Source of the DNA: Xanthomarina gelatinilytica
GTDB taxonomy: Bacteria > Bacteroidota > Bacteroidia > Flavobacteriales > Flavobacteriaceae
Assembly: GCF_000348685.1 (NCBI RefSeq)
Contig: NZ_ANLA01000009.1
Coordinates: 101,662 to 165,661 of the forward strand
Reading direction: 5' to 3'
Length of the DNA: 64,000 bases
Shown piece by piece: positions 9,022 to 16,714 of this stretch. Both the position numbers and the translations under genes were made by a program. The notes beneath the pieces are model-generated. The model saw only the letters and a list, made by a program, of their open reading frames with translations. It was not told the DNA's origin and made no database searches. Every line of letters starts with the position of its first letter. Within the stretch, counting starts at the first letter, position 1.

Positions 9022-9381
9022 TCAATCTTTTTTATTAATATCTTTTAAAACCGATTCCAGTTCTTTTAAGCTAATGTCATTTTTCTTCACAAAAAATGAG
9101 ACCATACTTTTAAAAGAGCCTTGAAAATAATTGTCTACCAAGGAATTTAAACTTTGATTGCTATAATCCTGTTTTTTTATAAGTGGAAAATACACATGTC
9201 CTTTGCCTTGCTTTTTATAATCCACAAAACCTTTGCTTTCCAAGATTCTTACTATGGTTGAAACTGTGTTGTAGGCTGGTTTTGGTTCTGGTAATTGCTC
9301 AATAATTTGTTTCACGTTGGCTTTTTCAAGTTGCCATAACACATGCATGATTTCTTCTTCGGCTTTGGTAAGTTGTTTCAT
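9022..9381 (-). CDS. BlaI/MecI/CopY family transcriptional repressor
   Basis: Winged-helix repressor of 119 residues, the normal length for the family. Residues 1-75 contain the DNA-binding domain (LTKAEEEIMHVLWQLEKANVKQI, then PAYNTVSTIVRILESKGFV as recognition helix region); the C-terminal part forms the dimerisation helices (SFFVKKNDISLKELESVL). It is followed after 2 nt by its predicted partner M56 sensor peptidase. Members repress their own operon; three dyads of the form AACTAA-N4-TTAGTT lie 132-193 nt upstream (9513-9574) and are the obvious operator candidates. Confidence 0.93.
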   Translation of the reverse strand: MKQLTKAEEEIMHVLWQLEKANVKQIIEQLPEPKPAYNTVSTIVRILESKGFVDYKKQGKGHVYFPLIKKQDYSNQSLNSLVDNYFQGSFKSMVSFFVKKNDISLKELESVLKDINKKD

Positions 9382-9414
9382 AATATATTTTGTTTAAAAC
9401 AATAATTTTATAAT

Positions 9415-9442
9415 TGAGACTCTTCGGCAAGCTCAGAGTGAC
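9415..9442 (-). repeat. REP-like 28-nt hairpin unit, copy A
   Basis: On the minus strand this 28-mer reads GTCACTCTGAGCTTGCC... and can pair ACTCT with AGAGT. It shares 18 of 28 positions with copy B at 9475-9502 in the same orientation, and the stem differences compensate each other (C-G here, T-A there). Resembles dispersed palindromes common in flavobacterial intergenic DNA. Confidence 0.6.
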
Positions 9443-9474
9443 AAATAACTATGTCTTTAGGCGACTTAATTTAA

Positions 9475-9502
9475 TGTGATTCTGAAATAAGTTCAGAATG
9501 GC
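9475..9502 (-). repeat. REP-like 28-nt hairpin unit, copy B
   Basis: Minus-strand 28-mer GCCATTCTGAACTTATTT... with a perfect 7-bp stem (ATTCTGA / TCAGAAT). Direct-repeat partner of copy A 60 nt away. Lies between the blaI start and the operator dyads, so would be in the blaI 5' leader. Confidence 0.6.
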
Positions 9503-9512
9503 GAAAACATGT

Positions 9513-9574
9513 AACTAAAAACTTAGTTGAACACAAATATAACTAAAAAATTAGTTTAAACTAATTTTTTAGTT
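9513..9574. promoter_or_regulatory. Three BlaI-type operator dyads
   Basis: Three 16-bp dyads AACTAA-N4-TTAGTT lie at 9513-9528, 9541-9556 and 9559-9574 (centres 28 and 18 bp apart). The last two together form a perfect 34-nt palindrome. They lie in the divergent space between blaI (start 9381) and the DUF456 gene (start 9626), so a bound BlaI dimer could control both directions. Assignment to BlaI is inferred from position and symmetry. Confidence 0.75.
9534..9541 (-). promoter_or_regulatory. Candidate -7 box of the blaI operon promoter
   Basis: Minus strand TATATTTG is an exact match to the Bacteroidota -7 consensus TAnnTTTG. It sits between operator dyads 1 and 2, so bound repressor would block RNA polymerase. 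No clear -33 TTG was seen. Predicts a leader of about 150 nt before blaI. Confidence 0.55.
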
Positions 9575-9625
9575 ATAAAGTTTTGTAACTTTCATTTAAT
9601 ATCTTCGTCTTATAAATAAAATTCT

Positions 9626-10135
9626 ATGGATATACTATTGACCATACTTGGCTTCCTGTTCATGTTGCTTGGCATTTTAGGCAGTTTTTTACCTGTACTT
9701 CCTGGTCCTCCTTTAAGTTGGATTGGTTTGTTACTACTGTATTTAACCCATGCAGTACCCAACAATTGGCTATTTTTAGGCATCACCTTAGCTGTAGCAC
9801 TTATAGTATTTGCCTTGGATTATATTATTCCTGCTTTGGGAACAAAAAAATTTGGAGGCAGTAAATATGGGGTTTTAGGGACTACCATTGGTTTATTGGT
9901 TGCTATTATTTTTCCTGTTTTGGGAGTTTTTGGTATCATTATCTGGCCTTTTGTAGGGGCTTTTATTGGTGAATTGTTAAACAGAACAGACTCCAAAACA
10001 GCTGTTAAGGCTGCCTTTGGTTCTTTTTTAGGCTTTTTAACAGGCACCTTTATAAAATTTTTGGTAGCAGTAATTTACTTAGGTTTTTTTATTATGAAAG
10101 CTTGGGAATATAAAGGCAGTATCTTTAGTTTTTAA
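9626..10135 (+). CDS. DUF456 family membrane protein
   Basis: Small integral membrane protein of 169 residues with four to five hydrophobic helices. The N-terminus MLLGILGSFLPVLPGPPLSW, the middle PALGTKKFGGSKYG and the final glycine-rich helices match the DUF456 family (PF04306), whose function is unknown. It is transcribed divergently from blaI, with its start 51 nt downstream of the last operator dyad, so BlaI control is plausible. TAACTTTC at 9586-9593 is one mismatch from the -7 consensus. Confidence 0.85.
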   Translation: MDILLTILGFLFMLLGILGSFLPVLPGPPLSWIGLLLLYLTHAVPNNWLFLGITLAVALIVFALDYIIPALGTKKFGGSKYGVLGTTIGLLVAIIFPVLGVFGIIIWPFVGAFIGELLNRTDSKTAVKAAFGSFLGFLTGTFIKFLVAVIYLGFFIMKAWEYKGSIFSF

Positions 10136-10143
10136 AAAGAAGA

Positions 10144-10184
10144 AACCTCATGACTCTTATAAAAATATAAAAAGTCACGAGGTT
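10144..10184 (+). terminator. Possible hairpin downstream of the DUF456 gene
   Basis: Twelve-base arms 10144-10155 and 10173-10184 pair with one mismatch around a 17-nt loop. No T-run follows, so a role as terminator is uncertain. Confidence 0.35.
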
Positions 10185-10296
10185 AGTGTAAATGCTATTA
10201 TCAACGAAATACTTCTGAGGGATTAATTAATATGCTGTTGATACTTCAAATATAAAGCGAACATTTAAGTTACGGTTACGGTAAAACCACAAATTA

Positions 10297-10315
10297 ATTA
10301 CGGAAAAACCGTAAT
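10297..10315. repeat. ATTACGG-N5-CCGTAAT dyad
   Basis: Perfect 7-bp inverted repeat with an A5 spacer; a related TTACGGTTACGGTAA lies at 10269-10283. The stretch 10136-10391 between two convergent genes holds only these and the hairpin at 10144. No T-run, so not an obvious terminator; could be a protein-binding site. Confidence 0.5.
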
Positions 10316-10391
10316 ATCCAATAAGAGCCTTATATTAGAGCCTGTTTAGCAAACAGATTTTTTATGAATTTTAACAATTATTGATCCTTTT

Positions 10392-11066
10392 TTAAATAAA
10401 TCCTTTGTTTCTTGCTTCAAATAATAAGGTTTCATCACTTCCATCTTCAATCTCAAAAACTTCCTTTAAATACTTTTTTCGTTTTTCAATGGCACTCATG
10501 GACAAATCTATATGATCTGATAAACTTTTTGTCTTCACACCCTGAGATAAGAGGTAAATAATTTTTCTGTTAATCTCATCTAGAACAATATCTGTGGAGA
10601 TGGTCTTTCTAATAATTTTATTTACAGTTCCACTGTAAAAAGGAGGGTTGCTCAATACAGCCTGAAAAGCACTTGCCAATTCCTTGGACGTTAAGTCACT
10701 TTTAATTAAAAAGCCTTCTGGGTCTATGGTTTTTACAATGTTGTGAATCCTGTAGGCTTCATTAAACATAGTTAAAATAACTATTTTGGCTTTAGGCATG
10801 ATGGTTCTGGCATATTTGGCCAGGTCTTCACCAGAAGTGTATTTTCCATCGCTTGAAGGAGGCAAGCTAATATCCATGAACAAAATATCGTATGGATTGT
10901 TTAATGACACTGCTTTTTCCATGAATTTTATAGACTCGTCGCAACTATTGGCTATGTCAATTGTTAAATCTTGATTTTCTTTTTTGGTGGCAATTAATGT
11001 GTTTTGATATCCTTCAATAATCATGGGATGATCGTCTGTCATTAAAATGCGAATGGTTTGTTGCAT
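10392..11066 (-). CDS. Response regulator, partner of TPR histidine kinase
   Basis: Two-component response regulator of 224 residues. Receiver domain: DDH near residue 11, phospho-acceptor Asp in LFMDISLPP (about residue 65), Thr in VILTMFNE and Lys in FLIKSD. The C-terminal region from about residue 150 (DEINRKIIYLLSQGVKTKSLSDHIDLSMSAIEKRKKYLKEVF) is a helix-turn-helix similar to NarL/LuxR type, so it should bind DNA. Located 15 nt after the histidine kinase gene, in the same operon. Regulated genes are not visible. Confidence 0.88.
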   Translation of the reverse strand: MQQTIRILMTDDHPMIIEGYQNTLIATKKENQDLTIDIANSCDESIKFMEKAVSLNNPYDILFMDISLPPSSDGKYTSGEDLAKYARTIMPKAKIVILTMFNEAYRIHNIVKTIDPEGFLIKSDLTSKELASAFQAVLSNPPFYSGTVNKIIRKTISTDIVLDEINRKIIYLLSQGVKTKSLSDHIDLSMSAIEKRKKYLKEVFEIEDGSDETLLFEARNKGFI

Positions 11067-11081
11067 AAGGCTTTTTAGATT

Positions 11082-13103
11082 TTAGATTGGGGTTTTTATA
11101 CGTATTTCCGTTCCAGAATCCATGGCTGATTTTATATCCAGTTCTCCTTGAATTTCTTTTACCCTGGAGTTAATGTTTTTCAATCCAATGCCTTTCCTGG
11201 CTTTATTAACATCGAAACCAGAACCATTATCTGAAATGGACAAGCAAATTACATTATTTTTTTGTTTAAAGCTAATGTGAACTTCTGTTGCATTGGCATG
11301 TTTGTAGATATTTTGAAGCGATTCCTGAATGATCCTGTAATAATGGATTTTTGTTTTGTTATTGATGCTGTCCCAATCAATGTTGTCGTCGTTTCTTAAC
11401 ACATATTTCAGTTTATACGCTTTTGTTTGTTTTTCCAATAGAGATTTAATAATGCTTATATAATTTGAGCCAGATACAAAATCTGAATTCAATTCGTGCG
11501 ACACCTTGCGTATGTCCTGTTCAATTTCTTTTAAATCTTCCAAATATTTTTCCCTGGTTTCTATTGCTTCTGGTTGCGTACTCATGTTTAGGCTATCCAG
11601 ACTTAACCTTATCCCGAAAAGCCTGCCTAAAATACCATCATGTATTTCTTCTGAAATTCTCTTTTTTTCGGCTACCCTTGCTTCATCTATTTTATCTTGT
11701 TGAGATAACATTAGGTTGTATATTTCCTCGTTGGTTTCTTGTTGCTGTTGATTGAATCTCAGTTCCTTGTTTTTTGTTCTTTGTGTTACGATAATATACA
11801 ACAACAATAAAGTAAAAATCAACCCAATGGATAAAAACAGCAACCAAAGCCTTTCTTTTGCAATTTGCTTGCTTCTTTCCACAATAAGGTCTGTTTCAAA
11901 TTCAATTCTGGCAAATTTGTTTCTAATGGCACGCTCTTTATTTTGAAGGCTATCGCTTAATTTTACATATTCGGTTAAATAGGATTTGGCCTTGTCTGGT
12001 TCTTCAATATCCGATTTTAAAATAAGCGACCTTAAAATAACATCGTTGGTGTTGGTTTCCCTGGCAAGATGGTAAGCCCTATTTGCAAAGAAAAGCGCTG
12101 AATCCTTTTGGTTTATATCCTTATAAAATTCTGAAGCATTTAAACTAATGGACATCAGGCTGTAAATATCCTGTAAGCTATCGCTTATCTTATAGGCTTC
12201 GGTAAACATGCTGGTAATCTCGTCTGTTTTAAAATTCTCAGACAAGTGTTTCACATAGGCATAATCGCCTAAAATTATGGCGTAGTTGTAAGGCTCTTGG
12301 AGCAAGATCTCCTTGTTTTTAAAAAGATTTTTATAAATATCCAATGCTTTTTCATACTGTTTTTGTTCTTTATGAATTAAAGCAATGTTGCTGTAAGAGT
12401 ATAAAGTGTATAAATAATTGTCTTCTATTTGATCACTGAAGGATAAAGCCTTATGATGGTATTCTATGGCTTTATCGAATTGTCCCAATTCGTCGGAAAT
12501 AATTGCCAGTAAATTATTGATGGACCACAAAGTGTCCAAGTTGTTTTCAGTTTTTGGAAGATTGCGTATTAACCGAAGGGCTGTAATGGCGTTTTCTTCG
12601 GCTCCCAAATAATCTTTTTCCTCAAATTGTATGTTGGCCAAGCTAAATAAAACTTCCCCTTCATTTCTGTCCCTTTGAAGTTTGCTGAACAGTTTGGATG
12701 CTTTATAATAGTAGTAATAGGCACTATCGTTCTTTGACAATGATTTATAAGCCCAACCTAAATTGTTATTGGCAAAAGCAATTAACAGAGAGTCCTTTAG
12801 GCTTTCGGCCAATTGAATGTTTTGAAGGTTTGTGGTTATAAGGGTTTCATAGTCTCCTTTTAAAATGTAAATATTGTTTAAAACAACTTTGCTTTTTAAA
12901 ATGGTAGAGTCTTGATTGGTTTTTTTGGATAGTTGTATGGCTTTGTTGGCAAACTGAAACCTTTGCGAAGGGTCTAGATCTGAATTGTTTGCTTGGCTCC
13001 TATAATAGTATATACTGTCCAATGTTTGAATACTCTTGCTATTTTGCGCATGGGCAAACATTATAGGAAACAAGAGGGCTACAATTAAACAATATGATTT
13101 CAA
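11082..13103 (-). CDS. TPR-containing histidine kinase (HisKA_3 type)
   Basis: Sensor kinase of 673 residues: signal peptide (ends FAHAQ), about seven tetratricopeptide repeats in the periplasm (residues 60-390), coiled coil, one membrane helix (LWLLFLSIGLIFTLLLLYIIV, near residue 430), HisKA_3 dimerisation domain with the phospho-acceptor His in ISEEIHDGILGRLF, and HATPase_c with ESLQNIYKHA, SDNGSGFD and KGIGLKNI. This is the NarX/DesK class of kinases, with TPRs likely sensing a protein or cell-wall signal. The start is a TTG at 13103: an in-frame stop lies a few codons upstream, and no ATG fits before the signal peptide. The response regulator follows after 15 nt. Confidence 0.9.
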   Translation of the reverse strand: MKSYCLIVALLFPIMFAHAQNSKSIQTLDSIYYYRSQANNSDLDPSQRFQFANKAIQLSKKTNQDSTILKSKVVLNNIYILKGDYETLITTNLQNIQLAESLKDSLLIAFANNNLGWAYKSLSKNDSAYYYYYKASKLFSKLQRDRNEGEVLFSLANIQFEEKDYLGAEENAITALRLIRNLPKTENNLDTLWSINNLLAIISDELGQFDKAIEYHHKALSFSDQIEDNYLYTLYSYSNIALIHKEQKQYEKALDIYKNLFKNKEILLQEPYNYAIILGDYAYVKHLSENFKTDEITSMFTEAYKISDSLQDIYSLMSISLNASEFYKDINQKDSALFFANRAYHLARETNTNDVILRSLILKSDIEEPDKAKSYLTEYVKLSDSLQNKERAIRNKFARIEFETDLIVERSKQIAKERLWLLFLSIGLIFTLLLLYIIVTQRTKNKELRFNQQQQETNEEIYNLMLSQQDKIDEARVAEKKRISEEIHDGILGRLFGIRLSLDSLNMSTQPEAIETREKYLEDLKEIEQDIRKVSHELNSDFVSGSNYISIIKSLLEKQTKAYKLKYVLRNDDNIDWDSINNKTKIHYYRIIQESLQNIYKHANATEVHISFKQKNNVICLSISDNGSGFDVNKARKGIGLKNINSRVKEIQGELDIKSAMDSGTEIRIKTPI

Positions 13104-13187
13104 CCTTTTGGTTTTTTAAACGATTCTTTCAAATTTATAATAATTTTTAATAAAATATGAAATATTAAACCTAAGGTTGAAACAAAA

Positions 13188-13219
13188 AACAGAGAGCCTT
13201 TGATTAAAGGCTCTCTGTT
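13188..13219 (-). terminator. Rho-independent terminator
   Basis: Perfect 14-bp stem (13188-13201 with 13206-13219), 4-nt loop, and a T-run on the minus strand. Terminates the small secreted gene at 13231-13416 just before the kinase operon. Confidence 0.9.
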
Positions 13220-13230
13220 GAAATGTCATC

Positions 13231-13416
13231 TTATTGGTTTGAAGGCACTTTGTCTTTTTTAATGTGCTTTCCAATCTTGAAGTTGTATTCAAAATTATCC
13301 ACACTTGTAAATGTTTGTTTTTTAGATGGTTCGGTTACTACAGTATCTTTAAGGTTTACACCAGATACGGTTACACAAAATAATGCTACTAATAGTGTAA
13401 TTGTTAGGGATTTCAT
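13231..13416 (-). CDS. Small secreted protein of unknown function
   Basis: A 61-residue protein with a clear signal peptide (MKSLTITLLVALFCVTVSG) and a charged 40-residue mature part containing many Lys and Thr (KKQTFTSVDNFEYNFKIG). Family not recognised. It looks real because it has its own exact -7 box (13475-13482) and a strong terminator immediately downstream, and the opposite-strand ORF over it has no signal features. It sits 127 nt upstream of the TPR histidine kinase start and could be functionally linked to it (inference only). Confidence 0.65.
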   Translation of the reverse strand: MKSLTITLLVALFCVTVSGVNLKDTVVTEPSKKQTFTSVDNFEYNFKIGKHIKKDKVPSNQ

Positions 13417-13474
13417 ATATTCTCAATTTTAAGTTATACAATTAAATTCATGTTTAACAAGTTCAGCGCTTTAC

Positions 13475-13482
13475 CAAACTTA
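13475..13482 (-). promoter_or_regulatory. -7 box of small secreted gene
   Basis: Minus strand TAAGTTTG matches TAnnTTTG exactly, about 60 nt upstream of the start at 13416. No clear -33 element. The remaining sequence to 13848 (about 370 nt) is AT-rich with no ORF, RNA or repeat that I could recognise. Confidence 0.45.
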
Positions 13483-13848
13483 AATTGAGGGAATAAATGG
13501 ATAATTAATTTTTTTAAAATATGCGCACACAAAAAGAACGAACATATTTTAACAACATGAGGGAAACAGACAAATTACTGTCTAAAATGGAATAATTAAC
13601 CTTATTAAGCTGAATAAATCGATTTAGGGACTTAAGAAGGACTACAAACATAATGTTTATTAAGTCAAAACTATTAAATATCCGATTAAACGATTATTTT
13701 TATCGACAAAATACACATAATGAGGTGTATTCTTACAAAATTATGTTAATAAGTTTTTGAAAATAACTTTTAAAACAATCAAAATGTTTTATTAAGTCTC
13801 CTACTTATATTTAAAAATGTTGCTAAATTGTAAACTCAAAGCAACCAT

Positions 13849-15138
13849 ATGAAATCACTTTACAACCGTTTTTTGAGTTTTATTAATACCATTCAAGGTA
13901 AAATAGCTTTCTATCCTACGCTATTTGGTATTGTAGGTTTTGGTTTTGCCATGCTCATGTTGTATTTGGAGAAGATTGGCATTTCGGCTTTTGTCATAGA
14001 ACATGTGCCACAGTTGGTCATTAACAATGCAGATACCGCCAAAACGCTTTTAAGTTTTTTAACAGGTGGCATTATTTCCATTATGGTGTTTAGCTTCTCT
14101 ATGGTAATGGTGTTGCTAAACCAAGCCTCCAGCAATTTTTCGCCTCGCGTATTGCCTGGCCTAATTTCCAATAGAAACCATCAGTTTGTTTTAGGCATTT
14201 ATTTAGCCACCATACTATACAACACATTTACATTGGTTGGTATCAATCCTCAAGAGAACAACAAATACCAACTTCCAGGTTTTTCGGTTTTAATAGGGAT
14301 TATTTTAACGGTTGTATGTTTGGCTGCCTTTTTATATTTCATTCATTCCATTTCACAAGCCATTCAAGTAAACAACATTTTGGATGGTATTTACAAAAAA
14401 GCCAAAACGCGATTGGAGTATTTATTGGAAAAAGAATCAGATGAAGCTGTTTCTTTTCCAGACACTTCAAGCTGGACCTCTTATTATAGTACACAAACAG
14501 GTTATTATCAAAATATTGCAGTAGCAAACCTGATTAGTATTTGCAAAGAAGAAAAACTTCAAATGAAAATCCTGATCATTCAAGGCATGTTCGTACTGGA
14601 AGGTGTTCCAATCATTCAAGTAAGCCAAAAGATTGACGAGGCTTTAGTAAAGAAAATACTTTCAAATTTTAATTTTGCCAAAGGTGAATTTGTGGAAGAC
14701 AATTACACATTGGCTTTTAAACAAATTACCGAAATTGGCATAAAAGCCATGTCTCCGGGTATTAATGATCCTGGAACTGCCATTAGTTCCATAGATTACC
14801 TAACAGAGTTGTTTGCCTTACGTCTTAAAAAAAACGACAAAACCATTATCACTTCCAATAATAAATCGTTTATTGCCATTACAACCACTAATTTTAAAGA
14901 ACTGGTCTATCAAGTTATGGTTTCTTATCGTACTTACTGTAAACACGATATCATTTGTATCCAAAAGCTATTTATCATGTTTAAATACTTACTGCTGCAA
15001 AAAGCCCAATTACCGGAATACCATGATGTATTGTTAGCCGAAGCCAAGCTCTTATTCGAAGATGCACAGCAAAGCATACAAAACAAAACCGACTTAAGAC
15101 GGATTGAGACATTGTATCAAACCTTGTCCAACCCATAG
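13849..15138 (+). CDS. DUF2254 family membrane protein
   Basis: Predicted inner-membrane protein of 429 residues in the DUF2254 family (PF10011). Four hydrophobic helices fill residues 20-175, including the characteristic FSMVMVLLNQASSNFSPRVLPGL stretch after helix 2. The remaining 250 residues are cytoplasmic and contain GIKAMSPGINDPGTAISSIDYL, a conserved family motif. Function unknown. The gene stands alone with a long AT-rich upstream region and converges with the surface-protein pair; a hairpin follows at 15185-15208. Confidence 0.85.
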   Translation: MKSLYNRFLSFINTIQGKIAFYPTLFGIVGFGFAMLMLYLEKIGISAFVIEHVPQLVINNADTAKTLLSFLTGGIISIMVFSFSMVMVLLNQASSNFSPRVLPGLISNRNHQFVLGIYLATILYNTFTLVGINPQENNKYQLPGFSVLIGIILTVVCLAAFLYFIHSISQAIQVNNILDGIYKKAKTRLEYLLEKESDEAVSFPDTSSWTSYYSTQTGYYQNIAVANLISICKEEKLQMKILIIQGMFVLEGVPIIQVSQKIDEALVKKILSNFNFAKGEFVEDNYTLAFKQITEIGIKAMSPGINDPGTAISSIDYLTELFALRLKKNDKTIITSNNKSFIAITTTNFKELVYQVMVSYRTYCKHDIICIQKLFIMFKYLLLQKAQLPEYHDVLLAEAKLLFEDAQQSIQNKTDLRRIETLYQTLSNP

Positions 15139-15184
15139 AAATGTTAACCAATGTTTCACAAAACCTATCCATTACAAACAAAAA

Positions 15185-15208
15185 CATGCCTGTCTTTCGA
15201 CAGGCATG
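15185..15208. terminator. Bidirectional hairpin between convergent genes
   Basis: Perfect 10-bp stem CATGCCTGTC / GACAGGCATG with TTTC loop, followed by an AT-rich stretch. Lies between the DUF2254 gene and the convergent secreted protein gene. Confidence 0.7.
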
Positions 15209-15257
15209 CCTTCAAATTTTTCACATATTTTAACCAAAGTTATAGCAAACAAAAAAG

Positions 15258-16712
15258 TTATTTAATACTTAAGTTTAACGAGAAAACAGTAATACTTGTG
15301 GTTCCTGAACCCACTAATCGTTGACCCCAAATTTCAATATAATCGTTTGGTGCCAATTCCACTGTTCCTGAAATGGCGTTGCTTGAGATGTCAGACGTAT
15401 TATTAACCCTCATTAAGGTATTGGTTTCTATTAAGGTTGTACTTCCATTCTTTCGAATAAAAAAGGCATAATAATCTCCTAGTCCAGAATTCCCTCTAAT
15501 GGATAAGGCTGCATCCACTTGGAATGTTCTTGTTTTTTTTCCTACATAGGTAATACGGTTGTCTTGAGTGGAATTGGTTCTCAATAAATTTACTGCAGTT
15601 GTGGTGTTGGAATTGGAGTTACCTGTTAAATTAAAAACATTATTGTTTGCAACGGTTTGGACAAATCCTGTGGTAATGGTTCCATCGTAATAAATATTAG
15701 CAGATGCAACTTCATCTGATTCCAATTTTATCCCTGGGCAATTTACGGTCCAAGAGTTGGTAAAATTATAATTAGGATAAGAACCTGTAGTATATTTTTT
15801 TACATATTCTGTGCTTGTTCCACTGAAACTCACACCTGTCAATACAGCTTTTGTAACAGTTGGGTTACTGCTTACATCTATCCCTTTAGCAGAACCATTA
15901 ACAACCATAAAACCTCCTTGCTTTTCAATAAAATCAAAAGTTCCAGTATATGTTTCGTAGGTTCCTAAATTTGTAGAGAACCAACCTGTGTTGCTTATAA
16001 GCAAATTTCCAATATTAGTATACGTCACTCCAGTTGTGTTACCAATATACTGCACAACGCTAAGAAACACCATGCCATATCCACTAATGGTCCCAACAGA
16101 GGAGGCATTGGCAATAACCAAATCCCTTATAATTAAGTTCTGTGCTGCACTTCCTGTTAAATTAAAAATGGTACCACCAGCTAAGGTTAAGTTTTTGATA
16201 GAACCTCCTTGGTTTCCAACAAATAAATTTCCACTGGCTCTTACCAACTTGTCTTCGTTTGTATCCAAGCCCATTACATAAGCATTATTGATGTCTATAG
16301 GATAAGCCAAGTTTATGGTTCCGTTGATTTCATAAAGTGTGTTGGAATTAAGCAGGTATTTGCTGCCACCACCAGCTGTTAATTCGGCACTCAAATCGGC
16401 AGCAGATTTTATTAACTTATAGTTATCCCTTACTTGAGAGTCTAATTTGGTCCAAGTAGCAGATTTATAAAAATAAAAAGCATTTTCAGTCGTATCATAC
16501 ACCAACAAGCCATTGGCAGGGTTTGAGATGGCTGTTCTTTCTGCAGAAGTCATCCTTGGAGTCAACAAACCTTTGGTTGTAGACTCAACGTCCAACATGG
16601 CAGAAGCATTAGGTGTTAAAGTTCCTATGCCAACCTGTGAATATATATTGGCACTCAATAAAAATAAAGCCATGCATTTTATTGCGAATAAGGGTAAATT
16701 TTTTGTTTTCAT
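15258..16712 (-). CDS. Secreted surface protein with GIGTxxPxAxAxLDV N-terminus
   Basis: Exported protein of 484 residues with a signal peptide (MALFLLSANIYSQ). The start of the mature part, VGIGTLTPNASAMLDVES...GLLTPRM, is a widespread repeat of Bacteroidota cell-surface and fibre-like proteins, followed by NGLLVYDTTENAFYFYKSATW. A central strand-rich region with many Asn/Gly/Thr suggests a beta-helix. The C-terminal 100 residues (RTFQVDAALSIRG ... YIEIWGQRLVG) resemble a C1q/TNF-like jelly roll. No T9SS sorting domain is present. It starts 2 nt after the stop of the preceding T9SS protein gene, so the two are co-expressed and may form a surface structure together. Confidence 0.75.
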   Translation of the reverse strand: MKTKNLPLFAIKCMALFLLSANIYSQVGIGTLTPNASAMLDVESTTKGLLTPRMTSAERTAISNPANGLLVYDTTENAFYFYKSATWTKLDSQVRDNYKLIKSAADLSAELTAGGGSKYLLNSNTLYEINGTINLAYPIDINNAYVMGLDTNEDKLVRASGNLFVGNQGGSIKNLTLAGGTIFNLTGSAAQNLIIRDLVIANASSVGTISGYGMVFLSVVQYIGNTTGVTYTNIGNLLISNTGWFSTNLGTYETYTGTFDFIEKQGGFMVVNGSAKGIDVSSNPTVTKAVLTGVSFSGTSTEYVKKYTTGSYPNYNFTNSWTVNCPGIKLESDEVASANIYYDGTITTGFVQTVANNNVFNLTGNSNSNTTTAVNLLRTNSTQDNRITYVGKKTRTFQVDAALSIRGNSGLGDYYAFFIRKNGSTTLIETNTLMRVNNTSDISSNAISGTVELAPNDYIEIWGQRLVGSGTTSITVFSLNLSIK

Positions 16713-16714
16713 AA

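Noticed and set aside
13223..13432. Plus-strand ORF of 69 codons opposite the small secreted gene
   Set aside because: Shadow of the minus-strand gene, which has a signal peptide, promoter and terminator.
15185..15208. Hairpin considered as a REP element
   Set aside because: Position between convergent genes and strong symmetric stem fit a bidirectional terminator; it does not match the head or tail sequences of the other repeats.
15258..16712. Prophage tail fibre interpretation of the GIGT-type protein
   Set aside because: No phage genes are nearby and it has a signal peptide, which tail fibres lack.
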